Under the pieces are notes generated by a model, which was not told where the DNA came from, made no database searches, and was given only the letters and a program-made list of their open reading frames with translations. Position numbers and translations under genes: made by a program. From Microbacterium enclense (GTDB taxonomy: Bacteria; Actinomycetota; Actinomycetes; Actinomycetales; Microbacteriaceae), in contig NZ_KQ758473.1 in the NCBI RefSeq assembly GCF_001456955.1, positions 124,001 through 188,000 on the forward strand: 64,000 nucleotides of DNA. Direction: 5' to 3'. Shown here in pieces: positions 7,807 through 18,086 of the stretch. Within the stretch, counting starts at the first letter, position 1. Each line of letters starts with the position of its first letter.

Positions 7807-8847
7807 ATGTCCCGGACGACGACGTCCCGAATCACGAGTCGAGGATGGAGCGCGTGCGGCGCGCTGCTGGCATCCATCGCCCTCGGCTTCACCCTCTTCG
7901 GTGCAGCTTCTCCTGCCTCCGCCGCACCGACCGCGCCGGTCGGAACGGGCGCGAACCAGGAGATCCGCAACCAGCAGAACACGCTCTGCATGGATGATTA
8001 CGCCTTCAACACCCAGCCCGGCGCCGAGGTGCGTCAGTGGACGTGCCTCGAAGGCCAGAACCAGCTGTGGGCTGTCACCGATCTCGGCAACGGCTACGCC
8101 GAGATCAAGAACCGGTACAGCAACCTCTGCCTCGACAACTACAACTTCGCCACCACCAGTGGGTCGGAGGTGCGCCAGTGGTCGTGCTGGGGCGGCGACG
8201 TGCAGCAGTGGCAGCTGACCGACGTCGGCGGCGGCTGGACCGAGATCCGCAACAAGTACAACAACCTCTGTCTTCAGAGCGTCGCGTCTCCCGTCGACGG
8301 CGGGTTGCTCTCGCAGGTCACGTGCAACGGGTCCGGCGTCCAGCGCTGGCGCCTCACTGACCCGAACGTGTCGAAGATGACCTACACGCTCTACAAGTCG
8401 TCGAACCCCTCGGCCGACGAGCTCGATGCCTACGCCCGCATCACCGACGCGATGGACCGCGCGCTCGCCCGCTACAACAAGTTCAACAACACCTGGAGAC
8501 ACCTGAACGTGTACTACGCGCCCGGCGTGCCCACCGCCGAGGCGAGCATCAACGGCGACGTGCGCTTCGGCAGCAACCGCTCGTACATGGTCGAGGGAAC
8601 GGCCCTGCACGAGATCGCACACACCGTCGGTGTCGGCACCGCCGGGCACTTCCAGAGCAAGTGCGACGCGCAGGACTGGCCCTCCGCGCTGCCGCTGCTG
8701 AGATCGTGGGACGGCCCGGACGCGCGCATCAACTGCGGTGGCAGCCACATGTGGCCCTACGGGCTGAACTACTCCAATGAGTTCAGTGAGACCGCGTTCG
8801 ACCGCAACGTGCGCCTCGTGCAGGCGATGCACCACGACGGTCTCTGA
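7807..8847 (+). CDS. Secreted ricin-lectin zinc metalloprotease
   Basis: 346 residues. A signal peptide (about residues 1-39, hydrophobic core ALLASIALGFTLFG, cleavage after ASPASA) is followed by a ricin-type beta-trefoil lectin domain (about 46-172) with repeated QxW elements such as VRQWTC, VRQWSC and VQRWRL. The C-terminal half carries HEIAHTVGVG (His268, Glu269, His272), a zinc-peptidase motif, and a cysteine-containing tail, INCGGSHMWPYGLNYSNEFS. It probably acts outside the cell on polysaccharide-bound protein; the substrate is unknown. The ATG follows GGAAGG. It has its own promoter with operator-like palindromes and interrupts an otherwise conserved housekeeping order. Confidence 0.88.
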   Translation: MSRTTTSRITSRGWSACGALLASIALGFTLFGAASPASAAPTAPVGTGANQEIRNQQNTLCMDDYAFNTQPGAEVRQWTCLEGQNQLWAVTDLGNGYAEIKNRYSNLCLDNYNFATTSGSEVRQWSCWGGDVQQWQLTDVGGGWTEIRNKYNNLCLQSVASPVDGGLLSQVTCNGSGVQRWRLTDPNVSKMTYTLYKSSNPSADELDAYARITDAMDRALARYNKFNNTWRHLNVYYAPGVPTAEASINGDVRFGSNRSYMVEGTALHEIAHTVGVGTAGHFQSKCDAQDWPSALPLLRSWDGPDARINCGGSHMWPYGLNYSNEFSETAFDRNVRLVQAMHHDGL

Positions 8848-8860
8848 CACGCCGCGCGTC

Positions 8861-8897
8861 GATGCCGGTCCGCGGATCACATCCGCGGGCCGGCATC
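8861..8897. terminator. Bidirectional hairpin between convergent genes
   Basis: GATGCCGG-CCGCGGA paired with TCCGCGG-CCGGCATC around a short loop, 13 bp after the lectin-protease stop and before the pdxY stop. There is no T-tract. Confidence 0.7.
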
Positions 8898-8919
8898 GTC
8901 CGTTGTGGCGTGGATCCGG

Positions 8920-9774
8920 TCAGCGGACCTGGCGCACCGAGAACTGCAGGCGCGGGTGCGCGTACGCCTCCTGCGACTCGATGAGTCGCAGCTCGCGCGA
9001 CCCCGACTCGTAGGTGGTGGTCAGGAGGTCGAAGACACTGGATGCCGTGCGCGCGAGCGCATCGGCGGCGTCGCCGCCGCTGCGGCGGTAATGCGCGGTG
9101 AAGAGGGCGGCGGTGACATCGCCCGACCCGTTGGCCTTCATGGGGATGAGCGGGGTCTGCACGATCCACGCACCGTTTTCGTCGACGACCATCATCTCGA
9201 TCGTGTCGGCCTCGCGGTCCGGACGCTCGACACTGGTGACGAGGATGGTGCGCGGGCCGCGCGCGCGGAGGGCGTCCGCCGACTCCAGGGTGGACGCGAT
9301 GCTGCCGGGCTCCGTGCCCGTCAGGAAGCCGAGCTCGAACTGGTTGGGGGTGAGGATGTCGGCGACCGGCACGACCCGCTCGCGAAGCAGCTCGGGAATG
9401 GCCGGCGCGACGAAGCAGCCCGACTTGGAATTTCCCATGACGGGGTCGCACGCGTACACGGCATCCGGATTCGCCCTCTTCACCCGCGCGACGGTGTCGA
9501 TGATGACGTCGGCGATGCCCTCGCCGCCCTGGTAGCCCGACAGCACCACGTCGATCTGCGGGAAGACCCCGCGATCCTCGATTCCGGCGATGACGGCGGC
9601 CACGTCGTCGGGCGAGATCAACGGGCCGCGCCAGGCGCCGTAGCCGGTGTGATTGGAGAAGTTGACCGTGTAGACGGGCAGAACCTCGACGCCGATGCGC
9701 TGGAGGGGGAAGACGGCGGCGGAGTTGCCGACGTGTCCGTACGCGACGGCGGACTGAATCGAGAGAACCTTCAT
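8920..9774 (-). CDS. pdxY: Pyridoxal kinase
   Basis: 284 residues of the ribokinase-like fold that phosphorylate pyridoxal with ATP (vitamin B6 salvage). The start MKVLSIQSAVAYGHVGNSAA and the segment FSNHTGYGAWRG are the pyridoxal-binding signatures of PdxY/PdxK; YACDPVMGN contributes to the active site; PMKANGSGDVTAALF is the ATP/anion-hole motif, with the catalytic Asp in GSGD. The ATG overlaps the stop of the upstream regulator by 4 bp (ATGA), so the two form one minus-strand operon divergent from pdxS-pdxT. PdxY rather than PdxK is chosen from overall motif similarity. Confidence 0.93.
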   Translation of the reverse strand: MKVLSIQSAVAYGHVGNSAAVFPLQRIGVEVLPVYTVNFSNHTGYGAWRGPLISPDDVAAVIAGIEDRGVFPQIDVVLSGYQGGEGIADVIIDTVARVKRANPDAVYACDPVMGNSKSGCFVAPAIPELLRERVVPVADILTPNQFELGFLTGTEPGSIASTLESADALRARGPRTILVTSVERPDREADTIEMMVVDENGAWIVQTPLIPMKANGSGDVTAALFTAHYRRSGGDAADALARTASSVFDLLTTTYESGSRELRLIESQEAYAHPRLQFSVRQVR

Positions 9775-11111
9775 GCCTCGATCCTTCCACCTCGCGCGTC
9801 GGGGCGACGCGTCCCCGCGGCGACGGCGATGTCATCGGCCAGCGCCGTCGCCGACGACTCGTCGAGGTCGTGCACGGTGAGGCGCAGGAAGTCGCCGGCA
9901 GGTGCGGGGGAGAGGAAGAACGGATCGCCCTCGCGCACCAGCCAGCCGCGGCGCATGAGGTCGTCGCGCACGGAAGCTGCGCTCACCGGCAGCTGCACCC
10001 ACAGGTTCAGCCCGTCGCCCGGGGTGGTGGGCAGCCCCCGCTCCGTGAGGCTCCGGGCGAATGCGGCGTTGCGAGCGGCATAGTGCTCCGCGGCCGCCTC
10101 GATGTCGGCGCGCACCCCGTCGTCGGTGACGAGCGCGAGCGTGAGGCGCTGAAGGATGTGGCTGACCCACGTGGTGCCGGGGGTGAGCCGCACGGCGAGT
10201 CCGTCGGCGGTGTCGGGATCGGACGCCGTGACGGCGAGGCAGGTGTCGGGTCCGAGGAACTTCGACATCGACCGGATCCGCGCCCACCGCTTCTGCGCCG
10301 GGCCGATGACCGAGTGCAACGGCGATCGGGACAGCAGCGAGAAGTGGTCGTCTTCGATGACGAGGACGTACGGGTACTCGGCGAGGACCGCGCGCAGAGC
10401 GGCGGCGCGTCGCTCGGTCAGACTCGCGCCCGTGGGGTTGTGGGCGCGCGGCGTGCAGATCACCGCGCGCACGCCCGCCTCGAGGGCGGCGCGCAGGCCG
10501 TCGGCGGTCATCCCCTCGGCATCCACGTCGACCGGGACGGCACGGTAGCCACCGGTGCGCACGGTGTGCAGGGCCGAGAGGAAGCAGGGATCTTCGAGCG
10601 CCACCGCGTCGTCGCGCTGCAGGGCCTGAGCGAGCAGGCGCTCGATCGCATCGCTAGCGCCGCTGGTGACGGTGATGCGCACATCGTCGTGCGGGAGCTG
10701 ATCCGTCATCCAGGCCCGTGCCCACGCTTCGAGACCGGGGTCGATGACGGGCTCGCCGTACAGCACCGGGCGCGCCGACCGGGCGAGCGCCGCCGTGGGG
10801 TCGGGGATGCGGGCGGGGTCGGGATTGCCGGTGCCGACATCGCGCAGCACGGTGTCGGGCGCGTAGCCCTCTTGCGCGACCTCGGCGCGGTCGGCGACCC
10901 GCGTGCCGCCGCGTCCGCGCGCCTCGACCAGACCCGCCTGCGCGAGCTGTCGGTAGGCGGCGACGACGGTGTTGCGATTGACGCCCAGGTCGACGGCGAC
11001 GGCGCGCACCGAGGGCAGCAGGGTGCCGGGGGCGAGTTCGCCGCGCTCGATGCGGGTGCGTAGGGCGGCGGCGATCCCGGATGCCGAGCTGCCGGTCATG
11101 TCGATGCTCAT
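9771..11111 (-). CDS. pdxR: MocR/PdxR-type GntR-aminotransferase fusion regulator
   Basis: 446 residues: an N-terminal GntR winged helix (PSVRAVAVDLGVNRNTVVAA, about residues 32-50) fused to a fold-type I aminotransferase domain. The PLP-binding lysine is kept in SMSKFLGPD, and VIEDDHF supplies the ring-contacting Asp. PdxR-type MocR proteins sense PLP and activate or repress pdxST. The location, divergent from pdxS and overlapping pdxY, strongly supports this role. The start is the ATG at 11111; an in-frame ATG at 11099 is possible. Confidence 0.92.
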   Translation of the reverse strand: MSIDMTGSSASGIAAALRTRIERGELAPGTLLPSVRAVAVDLGVNRNTVVAAYRQLAQAGLVEARGRGGTRVADRAEVAQEGYAPDTVLRDVGTGNPDPARIPDPTAALARSARPVLYGEPVIDPGLEAWARAWMTDQLPHDDVRITVTSGASDAIERLLAQALQRDDAVALEDPCFLSALHTVRTGGYRAVPVDVDAEGMTADGLRAALEAGVRAVICTPRAHNPTGASLTERRAAALRAVLAEYPYVLVIEDDHFSLLSRSPLHSVIGPAQKRWARIRSMSKFLGPDTCLAVTASDPDTADGLAVRLTPGTTWVSHILQRLTLALVTDDGVRADIEAAAEHYAARNAAFARSLTERGLPTTPGDGLNLWVQLPVSAASVRDDLMRRGWLVREGDPFFLSPAPAGDFLRLTVHDLDESSATALADDIAVAAGTRRPDARGGRIEA

Positions 11112-11232
11112 ACGCCCCCTCCCGCGTGCTTCCAGCTTATGTCCTGAGCCATGCTACGGTTTGGCCTAAGCCAATGAATCGCGCCCCGAAGCGCGGAACC
11201 TCGCGCCCCCCCGGGTGCGGAATGGAGTGGAC
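11112..11232. promoter_or_regulatory. pdxR-pdxS divergent control region with candidate PdxR operator
   Basis: The 121-bp region separates pdxR from pdxS. It contains the perfect inverted repeat TTGGC-CTAA-GCCAA (11161-11174) and two related half-sites, GAGCCATG (about 11146) and AAGCCAAT (about 11169). This is the natural place for PdxR to bind. The actual operator is not known for this organism. Confidence 0.5.
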
Positions 11233-12106
<874 letters not shown>

Positions 12107-12117
<11 letters not shown>

Positions 12118-12724
12118 GGCGCCCGTCGGCGTCCTCGCCCTGCAGGGCGACGTCCGCGAGCACCTCGCGGTCCTGACCGCCCTCGGTGCCGACGCGCGAC
12201 CCGTGCGTCGGCCCGAGGAGCTCGCCGCCGTGGAGGGCCTCGTGCTGCCCGGCGGCGAGTCGAGCGCGATCGACAAGCTCGCGCGCGCGTTCGGTCTGTT
12301 CCACCCGATCCGCGCCGCGATCGCCGACGGCATGCCGATGTACGGCACGTGCGCGGGGCTCATCCTGCTCGCCGACCGCATCGACGGCGCCATCGCGGGC
12401 CAGCAGACCTTCGGCGGACTCGACGCCCGCGTCGCCCGCAACGTGTTCGGTAGCCAGACCGCCTCGTTCGAGACCGACCTCGACGTCCCCGCCCTCGGCG
12501 ACCCGCCCGTGCACGCCATCTTCATCCGCGCGCCCGCGGTGGTGGAGTGGGGGCCGGACGCCGAGCCCCTGGCATCCCTTCCCGATGGGCGCGTCGTCGC
12601 GATCGAGCAGGGCGCGCTGCTCGGCACGGCGTTCCACCCCGAATCGACCGGCGAGACGCGCTTCCATCAGCGCTTCCTCGCGCACGTGCACGCGCGGAGC
12701 GGTGTCGACGCGCCCGCGTCCTAG
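12107..12724 (+). CDS. pdxT: Pyridoxal 5'-phosphate synthase, glutaminase subunit
   Basis: 205 residues, a class I glutamine amidotransferase that frees ammonia and channels it to PdxS. It contains [19 protein letters not shown] (oxyanion region), the nucleophile in [11 protein letters not shown] and the catalytic His-Glu in FHPE. The GTG start at 12107 lies inside the pdxS end, so the two are translationally coupled. Its stop overlaps the -10 box of the next gene. Confidence 0.97.
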
Positions 12725-12727
12725 ACT
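12722..12727 (+). promoter_or_regulatory. -10 box TAGACT for leaderless yebC
   Basis: TAGACT ends 7 nt before the yebC ATG and overlaps the pdxT stop codon. Confidence 0.5.
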
Positions 12728-12734
12728 GGAAGCT

Positions 12735-13493
12735 ATGTCCGGACACTCCAAATGGGCCACGACCAAGCACAAGAAGGCGGTCGTCGATGCCCGCCGCGCC
12801 AAGTCGTGGGCCAAGCTCATCAAGAACATCGAGGTCGCGGCCAAGCTCGGCGGCGCCGACCTGCAGGGCAACCCGACCCTCTTCGACGCCGTGCTCAAGG
12901 CCAAGAAGACCTCGGTCCCCAAAGACAACATCGACCGCGCGATCAAGCGCGGAGCGGGTATCGGCGGCGAAGCGGTCGAGTACGCCTCGATCATGTACGA
13001 GGGCTACGGCCCCAACGGCGTGGCATTCCTCATCGAGTGTCTGACCGACAACAAGAACCGCGCGGCGGCCGAGGTGCGCACCGCTCTCAGCCGTAACGGC
13101 GGCACCCTCGCCGACCCCGGCAGCGTGGCATACAACTTCAGCCGCAAGGGCGTCATCGTGGTCCCGTCCGAGGGGACCAGCGAAGACGACGTCATGCTCG
13201 CCGTGCTCGAGGCCGGCGCCGAAGAGGTCGAGCCGCACGGCGACGGCTTCGGCGTCATCACCGAGGCCTCCGACCTCGTGTCGGTGCGCAGCGCGCTGCA
13301 AGATGCCGGCATCGAGTACGACTCCGCCGACGTCGAGTTCGTCCCCTCGCTGAAGGTGGAGGTCGACGCCGACACCGCCCGCAAGGTCTTCCGCCTGATC
13401 GACGCGCTCGAAGACAGCGACGACGTGCAGAACGTCTACACGAACTTCGACCTCACCGCCGAGGTGCAGGCCGAGCTCGAGAACGACGAGTGA
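12735..13493 (+). CDS. yebC: YebC/PmpR-family protein
   Basis: 252 residues beginning [20 protein letters not shown], the invariant family start, with RAIKRGAG and [10 protein letters not shown] further on. Members were described as DNA-binding regulators; recent work on some shows a role in relieving ribosome stalling at proline stretches. It precedes ruvCAB, as in many bacteria. It has its own -10 box directly before the ATG, so it may be transcribed as a leaderless message as well as from upstream. Confidence 0.95.
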   Translation: MSGHSKWATTKHKKAVVDARRAKSWAKLIKNIEVAAKLGGADLQGNPTLFDAVLKAKKTSVPKDNIDRAIKRGAGIGGEAVEYASIMYEGYGPNGVAFLIECLTDNKNRAAAEVRTALSRNGGTLADPGSVAYNFSRKGVIVVPSEGTSEDDVMLAVLEAGAEEVEPHGDGFGVITEASDLVSVRSALQDAGIEYDSADVEFVPSLKVEVDADTARKVFRLIDALEDSDDVQNVYTNFDLTAEVQAELENDE

Positions 13494-13528
13494 GGGCGCG
13501 CCCTTCGTCTCGACACGGCTCCTGCGCT

Positions 13529-13534
13529 TAGCGT
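13529..13534 (+). promoter_or_regulatory. -10 box TAGCGT for leaderless ruvC
   Basis: TAGCGT ends 7 nt before the GTG at 13542 and overlaps the GTG at 13533, which decides the start in favour of 13542. Confidence 0.5.
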
Positions 13535-13541
13535 GGGGGCC

Positions 13542-14144
13542 GTGTCCCGTTCCCTGCGCGTGCTCGGCATCGACCCCGGCCTGACCCGCTGCGGCGTGGG
13601 CGTCGTCGACGTCTCGTCGAACCGCGCGGCCTCGCTCGTGCATGTGGGCGTGGTCCGTTCGTCGACGGCCGACCCGATCGAGAAGCGCCTCGCGACCATC
13701 GCCGCGGGCATCCGCGCGGTGCTCGACGACCATGACCCGTCGGTCGTCGCCGTTGAGCGCGTCTTCGCGCAGAACAACCGTCACTCGGTGATGGGAACGG
13801 CCCAGGCCAGCGGGATCGCCCTGCTGCTCGCCGCCGAGCACGGCATCCCGGCCGCGACCCACACCCCCAGCGAGGTCAAGGCGGCGATCACCGGTTACGG
13901 CTCCGCCGACAAGCTGCAGGTGCAGACCATGGTCGCGCGAGTGCTGCGCCTTCAGACACTGCCCGAGCCCGCGGACGCCGCCGACGCTCTGGCGATCGCG
14001 CTGTGTCACGCCTGGCGCGGGGGACCGGCACCGGCATCGCCCGAGTCCGCTCTCACCCCCGCACAGCGTGCGTGGCGGGATGCCGAGAAGCGGCGTTCTC
14101 CACAGGCTCGTGTCGCTCGAACACATGTACGAAGCGGCGCGTAA
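13542..14144 (+). CDS. ruvC: Holliday junction resolvase RuvC
   Basis: 200 residues. RuvC cuts four-way junctions that RuvAB has migrated. The RNase H-like active-site acidic residues are in VLGIDPGLTRCGVGVV (first Asp), VAVERVFAQN (Glu) and DAADALAIALCHA (last two Asp). An in-frame GTG nine bases upstream exists, but it overlaps the predicted -10 box. The C-terminal 30 residues are proline- and arginine-rich and not conserved. Confidence 0.96.
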   Translation: MSRSLRVLGIDPGLTRCGVGVVDVSSNRAASLVHVGVVRSSTADPIEKRLATIAAGIRAVLDDHDPSVVAVERVFAQNNRHSVMGTAQASGIALLLAAEHGIPAATHTPSEVKAAITGYGSADKLQVQTMVARVLRLQTLPEPADAADALAIALCHAWRGGPAPASPESALTPAQRAWRDAEKRRSPQARVARTHVRSGA

Positions 14145-14147
14145 GCT
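14142..14147 (+). promoter_or_regulatory. -10 box TAAGCT for leaderless ruvA
   Basis: TAAGCT overlaps the ruvC stop codon and ends 6 nt before the ruvA ATG. Confidence 0.45.
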
Positions 14148-14153
14148 GGCCGC

Positions 14154-14774
14154 ATGATCTCTTCGTTGCACGGCACGGCGGCTCATGTCGCCGACGACTC
14201 GCTGGTCGTCGTGGTGGGGGGCGTCGGTTTCTCCGTCGCCGTCACCGCGCAGTTCGCCCGCACGGTGCACGTCGGTTCCGAGGTGCACCTGCACACCAAC
14301 CTCATCGTGCGCGAAGACGCCCTGTCGCTGTACGGATTCGAGAGTCGCGAAGAGCTGACCGTCTTCACGCAGCTCATCAGCGTGACGGGAGTCGGCCCGA
14401 AATCCGCGCTCGGGGTGCTGTCATCGCTCACCGTGCCGCAGATCGCCCAGGCCGTGGCCGACGACGACGACGCCCCGTTCCGCCGGGTGTCGGGCATCGG
14501 CCCGAAGACCGCGAAACTCATCGTCGTGCAGCTCGCCGGCAAGCTCGCCGTCATCCCCGTCACCGCGCCCGCGGCGGTCGCCGCACACGGGCAGGTGCCG
14601 ATGCAGGTGACGCAGGCCCTCGTCGGCCTGGGGTGGACCGAGCGCACGGCGGCCGAGGCCGTGGCATCCGTCGCAGAGAACGCCTCCGACGCCGATCGTT
14701 CGTCGGTACAGGCGCTGCTCCGGCTGACGCTCGCTCTGCTCGGGCCCGCACGCAAGGAGACCGTGGGTGGCTGA
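14154..14774 (+). CDS. ruvA: Holliday junction DNA helicase subunit RuvA
   Basis: 206 residues, the usual size. RuvA tetramers bind the junction and load RuvB. The N-terminal OB domain ([12 protein letters not shown]...) is followed by tandem helix-hairpin-helix motifs [19 protein letters not shown] and [18 protein letters not shown], and a C-terminal RuvB-contacting helix domain ([16 protein letters not shown]). It overlaps ruvB by 8 bp. Confidence 0.97.
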   Translation: MISSLHGTAAHVADDSLVVVVGGVGFSVAVTAQFARTVHVGSEVHLHTNLIVREDALSLYGFESREELTVFTQLISVTGVGPKSALGVLSSLTVPQIAQAVADDDDAPFRRVSGIGPKTAKLIVVQLAGKLAVIPVTAPAAVAAHGQVPMQVTQALVGLGWTERTAAEAVASVAENASDADRSSVQALLRLTLALLGPARKETVGG

Positions 14775-15813
14775 CGTCCGCGACGCCGGCACACCCGACG
14801 ATGAGACCGAGCTCGCGATCGAGGGGGCTCTGCGGCCCGTCTCGCTGGCCGAGTTCGTCGGTCAGCACAAGGTGCGTGGCCAGCTGCAGCTGCTGCTCGA
14901 CGCCGCGCGCATCCAGCAGCGCTCACCCGATCACATCCTGCTGTCGGGTCCTCCCGGCCTCGGCAAGACGACGCTCGCGATGATCGTCGCGCACGAGAGC
15001 GGTCGCCCGCTCCGTCTGTCGAGCGGACCCGCGATCCAGCACGCGGGTGATCTGGCGGCCCTGCTGTCGTCGCTCACGCCGGGTGAGGTGCTGTTCATCG
15101 ACGAGATCCACCGTATGGCGCGCTCCGCCGAAGAGATGCTGTACCTCGCGATGGAAGACTTCCGCATCGACATCATGGTCGGCAAAGGCGCCGGTGCCAC
15201 CAGCATTCCCCTCGACCTCGCCCCGTTCACCCTCGTGGGCGCCACGACACGCGCGGGGCTCCTGCCCAATCCACTCCGTGATCGCTTCGGCTTCACCGCC
15301 CATCTCGAGTACTACGAGCCGGAAGAGCTCGAGCAGGTCGTGTCGCGCTCGGCGTCCATGCTCGACGTGGGTCTGCCGGGCGCCGCGCGCTCCGAGATCG
15401 CCCGTCGTTCGCGGGGCACGCCCCGCATCGCCAACCGCCTCCTGCGCCGCGTCCGCGATTACCTCGTGGTCCACGGCCCTTCGGCGGGGGCCGGAGACGG
15501 ACATGCCGACGTTCGCACGGTCAACGCGGCGCTCGACCTGTACGACGTCGACGCGATCGGTCTCGACCGCCTCGACCGTGCGGTGCTCGACGCCTTGGTG
15601 CGCCGGTTCCGTGGGGGGCCGGTGGGCCTGAGCACCCTCGCCGTCACGGTCGGGGAGGAGGCCGAGACCATCGAGTCCGTCGTGGAGCCGTACCTCGTGC
15701 GCATCGGATTCATGGGGCGAACGCCACGTGGTCGTGTCGCCACCCCCGAGGCCTACGACCACCTCGGCGCACCTCACCCCGACGGCCTGCTCCGGTTCAG
15801 CCAGGGCGTATGA
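14767..15813 (+). CDS. ruvB: Holliday junction branch migration ATPase RuvB
   Basis: 348 residues, an AAA+ motor. Walker A is [14 protein letters not shown], Walker B is LFIDEIHRM, sensor 1 is in GATTRAGLL and the arginine finger is in NPLRDRFGF. The C-terminal winged-helix domain ends ...[20 protein letters not shown]. The GTG start overlaps ruvA, so the ruvAB pair is translationally coupled. Confidence 0.98.
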   Translation: MADVRDAGTPDDETELAIEGALRPVSLAEFVGQHKVRGQLQLLLDAARIQQRSPDHILLSGPPGLGKTTLAMIVAHESGRPLRLSSGPAIQHAGDLAALLSSLTPGEVLFIDEIHRMARSAEEMLYLAMEDFRIDIMVGKGAGATSIPLDLAPFTLVGATTRAGLLPNPLRDRFGFTAHLEYYEPEELEQVVSRSASMLDVGLPGAARSEIARRSRGTPRIANRLLRRVRDYLVVHGPSAGAGDGHADVRTVNAALDLYDVDAIGLDRLDRAVLDALVRRFRGGPVGLSTLAVTVGEEAETIESVVEPYLVRIGFMGRTPRGRVATPEAYDHLGAPHPDGLLRFSQGV

Positions 15814-15893
15814 CCTATACTCGGCGGGGGATTCCCCGACCCTCGCAAGGCAGTGCCGCACGGCGCGCCTGATCTGAAAGGTGCACCGCCTCC

Positions 15894-16334
15894 ATGGATA
15901 GCTTTCCCCTTCTGATTCTGCTGGCTGGTCTGCTCGTCTTCATGTTCGTGAGCTCCCGCCGCCGCATGAAGAAGCAGAAGGCCGAGCAGGAGAAGAAGGC
16001 CCGCGAGACCGTTCCCGGCGCCGAGGTGCTGCTGCAGGGTGGCCTCTACGGCACCATCGTCGAATACGACGGCGAAGACCTCGACAAGCCCGCACTGGTC
16101 GAGATCGCCCCCGGCATCGTCATCAAGGTCCACAGCCAGGCCGTGCTGCGCATCGTCGACCCCGTCGAGGGAGTCGTCACCGAAGACGAGTTCATCGAGG
16201 CCGAAGAGACCGAGGCCGAGTACGTCGCCGGCGTCGCCGACGGCGGTATCAGCTCGATCAGCGACGACCAGCGGGCCGCCCGTCAGAACGCCGCCGACCC
16301 GGAGCGCGACGACAAGGACCGCCCCGCGGTCTGA
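15894..16334 (+). CDS. yajC: Preprotein translocase subunit YajC
   Basis: 146 residues: a single N-terminal membrane helix (PLLILLAGLLVFMFVSS), a basic stretch (RRRMKKQKAEQEKKAR), then the YajC cytoplasmic domain with VPGAEVLLQGGLYGTIVEYD. The acidic C-terminal extension is longer than in E. coli YajC (110 aa), which is common in actinobacteria. It lies 42 bp before secD, and the trio forms the accessory SecDF-YajC complex. Confidence 0.93.
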   Translation: MDSFPLLILLAGLLVFMFVSSRRRMKKQKAEQEKKARETVPGAEVLLQGGLYGTIVEYDGEDLDKPALVEIAPGIVIKVHSQAVLRIVDPVEGVVTEDEFIEAEETEAEYVAGVADGGISSISDDQRAARQNAADPERDDKDRPAV

Positions 16335-16376
16335 TTCCCTTTCTTTCCGTTCACCGCCGCACAGAAAGCCGATTCC

Positions 16377-18086
16377 GTGGCGCCCTCGACCCCTGTCCGT
16401 CATGCCTGGCGCGTGTTGACCGGATTGCTCGCCATCACCGGCGTGCTCTTCGGCATCAACGCCCTGGGTGTGCACGTATTCAACGCCAGTTCCTGGACCC
16501 CCGATCTCGCCCTGGACCTCCAGGGTGGAACGCAGATCATCCTGCAGGCCCAGACCACCGACGGCGCAGCCCCCGACAGCGAACAGCTGCAGCAGGCCGT
16601 GACGATCATCCGCCAGCGCGTCGACGCCTCCGGCGTCGGTGAGACCGATGTCGCGACCGAGGGCGGTCGCAACATCGTCGTGCAGATTCCCGGTCAGGCC
16701 GACGAGGCCACGCGCGAGCGCATCCAGAGCTCGGCGCAGCTGCAGCTGCGCCCGGTGCTCTTCACGGGCGCGCAGGCCACCTCGTTCGTCGGCGAAGACG
16801 GCAACTCCACGCCGTACCCGTCGCCCGATCCCGCGCTGCCGTCGACGCCGACCGCCTCTCCGACCAATGCGAGCGACCCGGCGTACATCACGCCCGCGCT
16901 GCAGGCGGAGTTCCTCGCCTACGACTGCGCCAATCCGCCGTCCAACCCCTCCGAGGCGCCGGCCGACCAGCCGATGATCACGTGCGGCATCGAGGACGGG
17001 CAGAAGTACATCCTCGGCCCCGTCGAGCTCAACGGCACCGACATCTCCGACGCCACCAACGGCCAGGAGCAGAACACGGGGCGCTGGGCCGTCAACCTCG
17101 TCTTCAACGACCAGGGCACCCAGAAGTTCGGCGAGATCAGCCAACGCCTCGTCGCGCTGCAGCCGCCGCTGAACCAGTTCGCGTTCGTGCTGGACGGCTC
17201 CGTGCTGTCGGCACCCGTCATGCAGGGCACCATCCTCGACGGTCGCCCGAGCATCACCGGCAGCTTCACCCAGGAGTCGTCGAAGGCCCTCGCCGACCAG
17301 TTGAAGTACGGCGCCCTTCCGCTCAGCTTCACGGTCGTCAGCTCCGACACCGTCTCGGCGACCCTCGGTTCGCAGCAGCTGCAGGTCGGCTTCATCGCCG
17401 GTCTCATCGGTCTGGGCCTCGTCGCGATCTATTCGCTGATCGTCTACCGCGCCCTCGGCACCGTGATCATCGCATCGCTCGGCGTGATGGCGGTGTTGAC
17501 GTACGTCGCGTTGTGCATCCTGGCGTGGCGAGCGGGCTTCCGGCTCTCGCTCGCCGGTGTCGCCGGTCTGATCGTGACGATCGGCTTCACCGCCGACTCC
17601 TTCATCGTCTACTTCGAACGCATCCGAGACGAGCTGCGCGACGGTAAGTCGATCACCGCGGCCGTCGAAGACGGCTGGGCTCGCGCGAAGCGCACGATCT
17701 ACATCTCGAAGTCGATCAACATCCTCGCCGCCGTCGTGCTGTACATCCTCGCGGATGCCACGGTGAAGGGCTTCGCGTTCACGCTGGGCCTCACGACCGC
17801 GATCGACATCCTGATCTTCATCCTGTTCACGCACCCCGTGATGCAGCTGCTCGCCCGCACGCGGTTCTTCGGCTCCGGTCATCCGCTCTCGGGCATGGAC
17901 CCCAACGCGCTCGGTGCGGTCTATCGCGGTCGTGCGCAGTTCCGTGCGCCGGTCGTCGACGCTCCGCGCGCCCAGCGCTCCCGCGGGGAGGCGCAGCGTC
18001 GCCAGACCATCGCGGAACGCAAGCAGGCGGAGCTCGCCGCCGCCGGCCGCGGCGATAGCCGCTCCACGAAGGAGGGAGACAACTGA
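16377..18086 (+). CDS. secD: Protein translocase subunit SecD
   Basis: 569 residues, uses the proton gradient to help pull exported proteins out of SecYEG. It has an N-terminal membrane helix, DLALDLQGGTQIILQAQ (the SecD D1 motif), a large extracytoplasmic domain with a Ser/Pro/Thr-rich insertion near residues 142-165, and five C-terminal helices including VTIGFTADSFIVYFERIRDE. The extended basic C-terminal tail (about 60 residues) is actinobacterial. The GTG start at 16377 is the only good one. It shares one base with secF. Confidence 0.95.
   Translation: MAPSTPVRHAWRVLTGLLAITGVLFGINALGVHVFNASSWTPDLALDLQGGTQIILQAQTTDGAAPDSEQLQQAVTIIRQRVDASGVGETDVATEGGRNIVVQIPGQADEATRERIQSSAQLQLRPVLFTGAQATSFVGEDGNSTPYPSPDPALPSTPTASPTNASDPAYITPALQAEFLAYDCANPPSNPSEAPADQPMITCGIEDGQKYILGPVELNGTDISDATNGQEQNTGRWAVNLVFNDQGTQKFGEISQRLVALQPPLNQFAFVLDGSVLSAPVMQGTILDGRPSITGSFTQESSKALADQLKYGALPLSFTVVSSDTVSATLGSQQLQVGFIAGLIGLGLVAIYSLIVYRALGTVIIASLGVMAVLTYVALCILAWRAGFRLSLAGVAGLIVTIGFTADSFIVYFERIRDELRDGKSITAAVEDGWARAKRTIYISKSINILAAVVLYILADATVKGFAFTLGLTTAIDILIFILFTHPVMQLLARTRFFGSGHPLSGMDPNALGAVYRGRAQFRAPVVDAPRAQRSRGEAQRRQTIAERKQAELAAAGRGDSRSTKEGDN

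Noticed and set aside
13533..13541. GTG at 13533 as the ruvC start
   Set aside because: It overlaps the TAGCGT box that places transcription at 13542, and the conserved N-terminus does not need the three extra residues.
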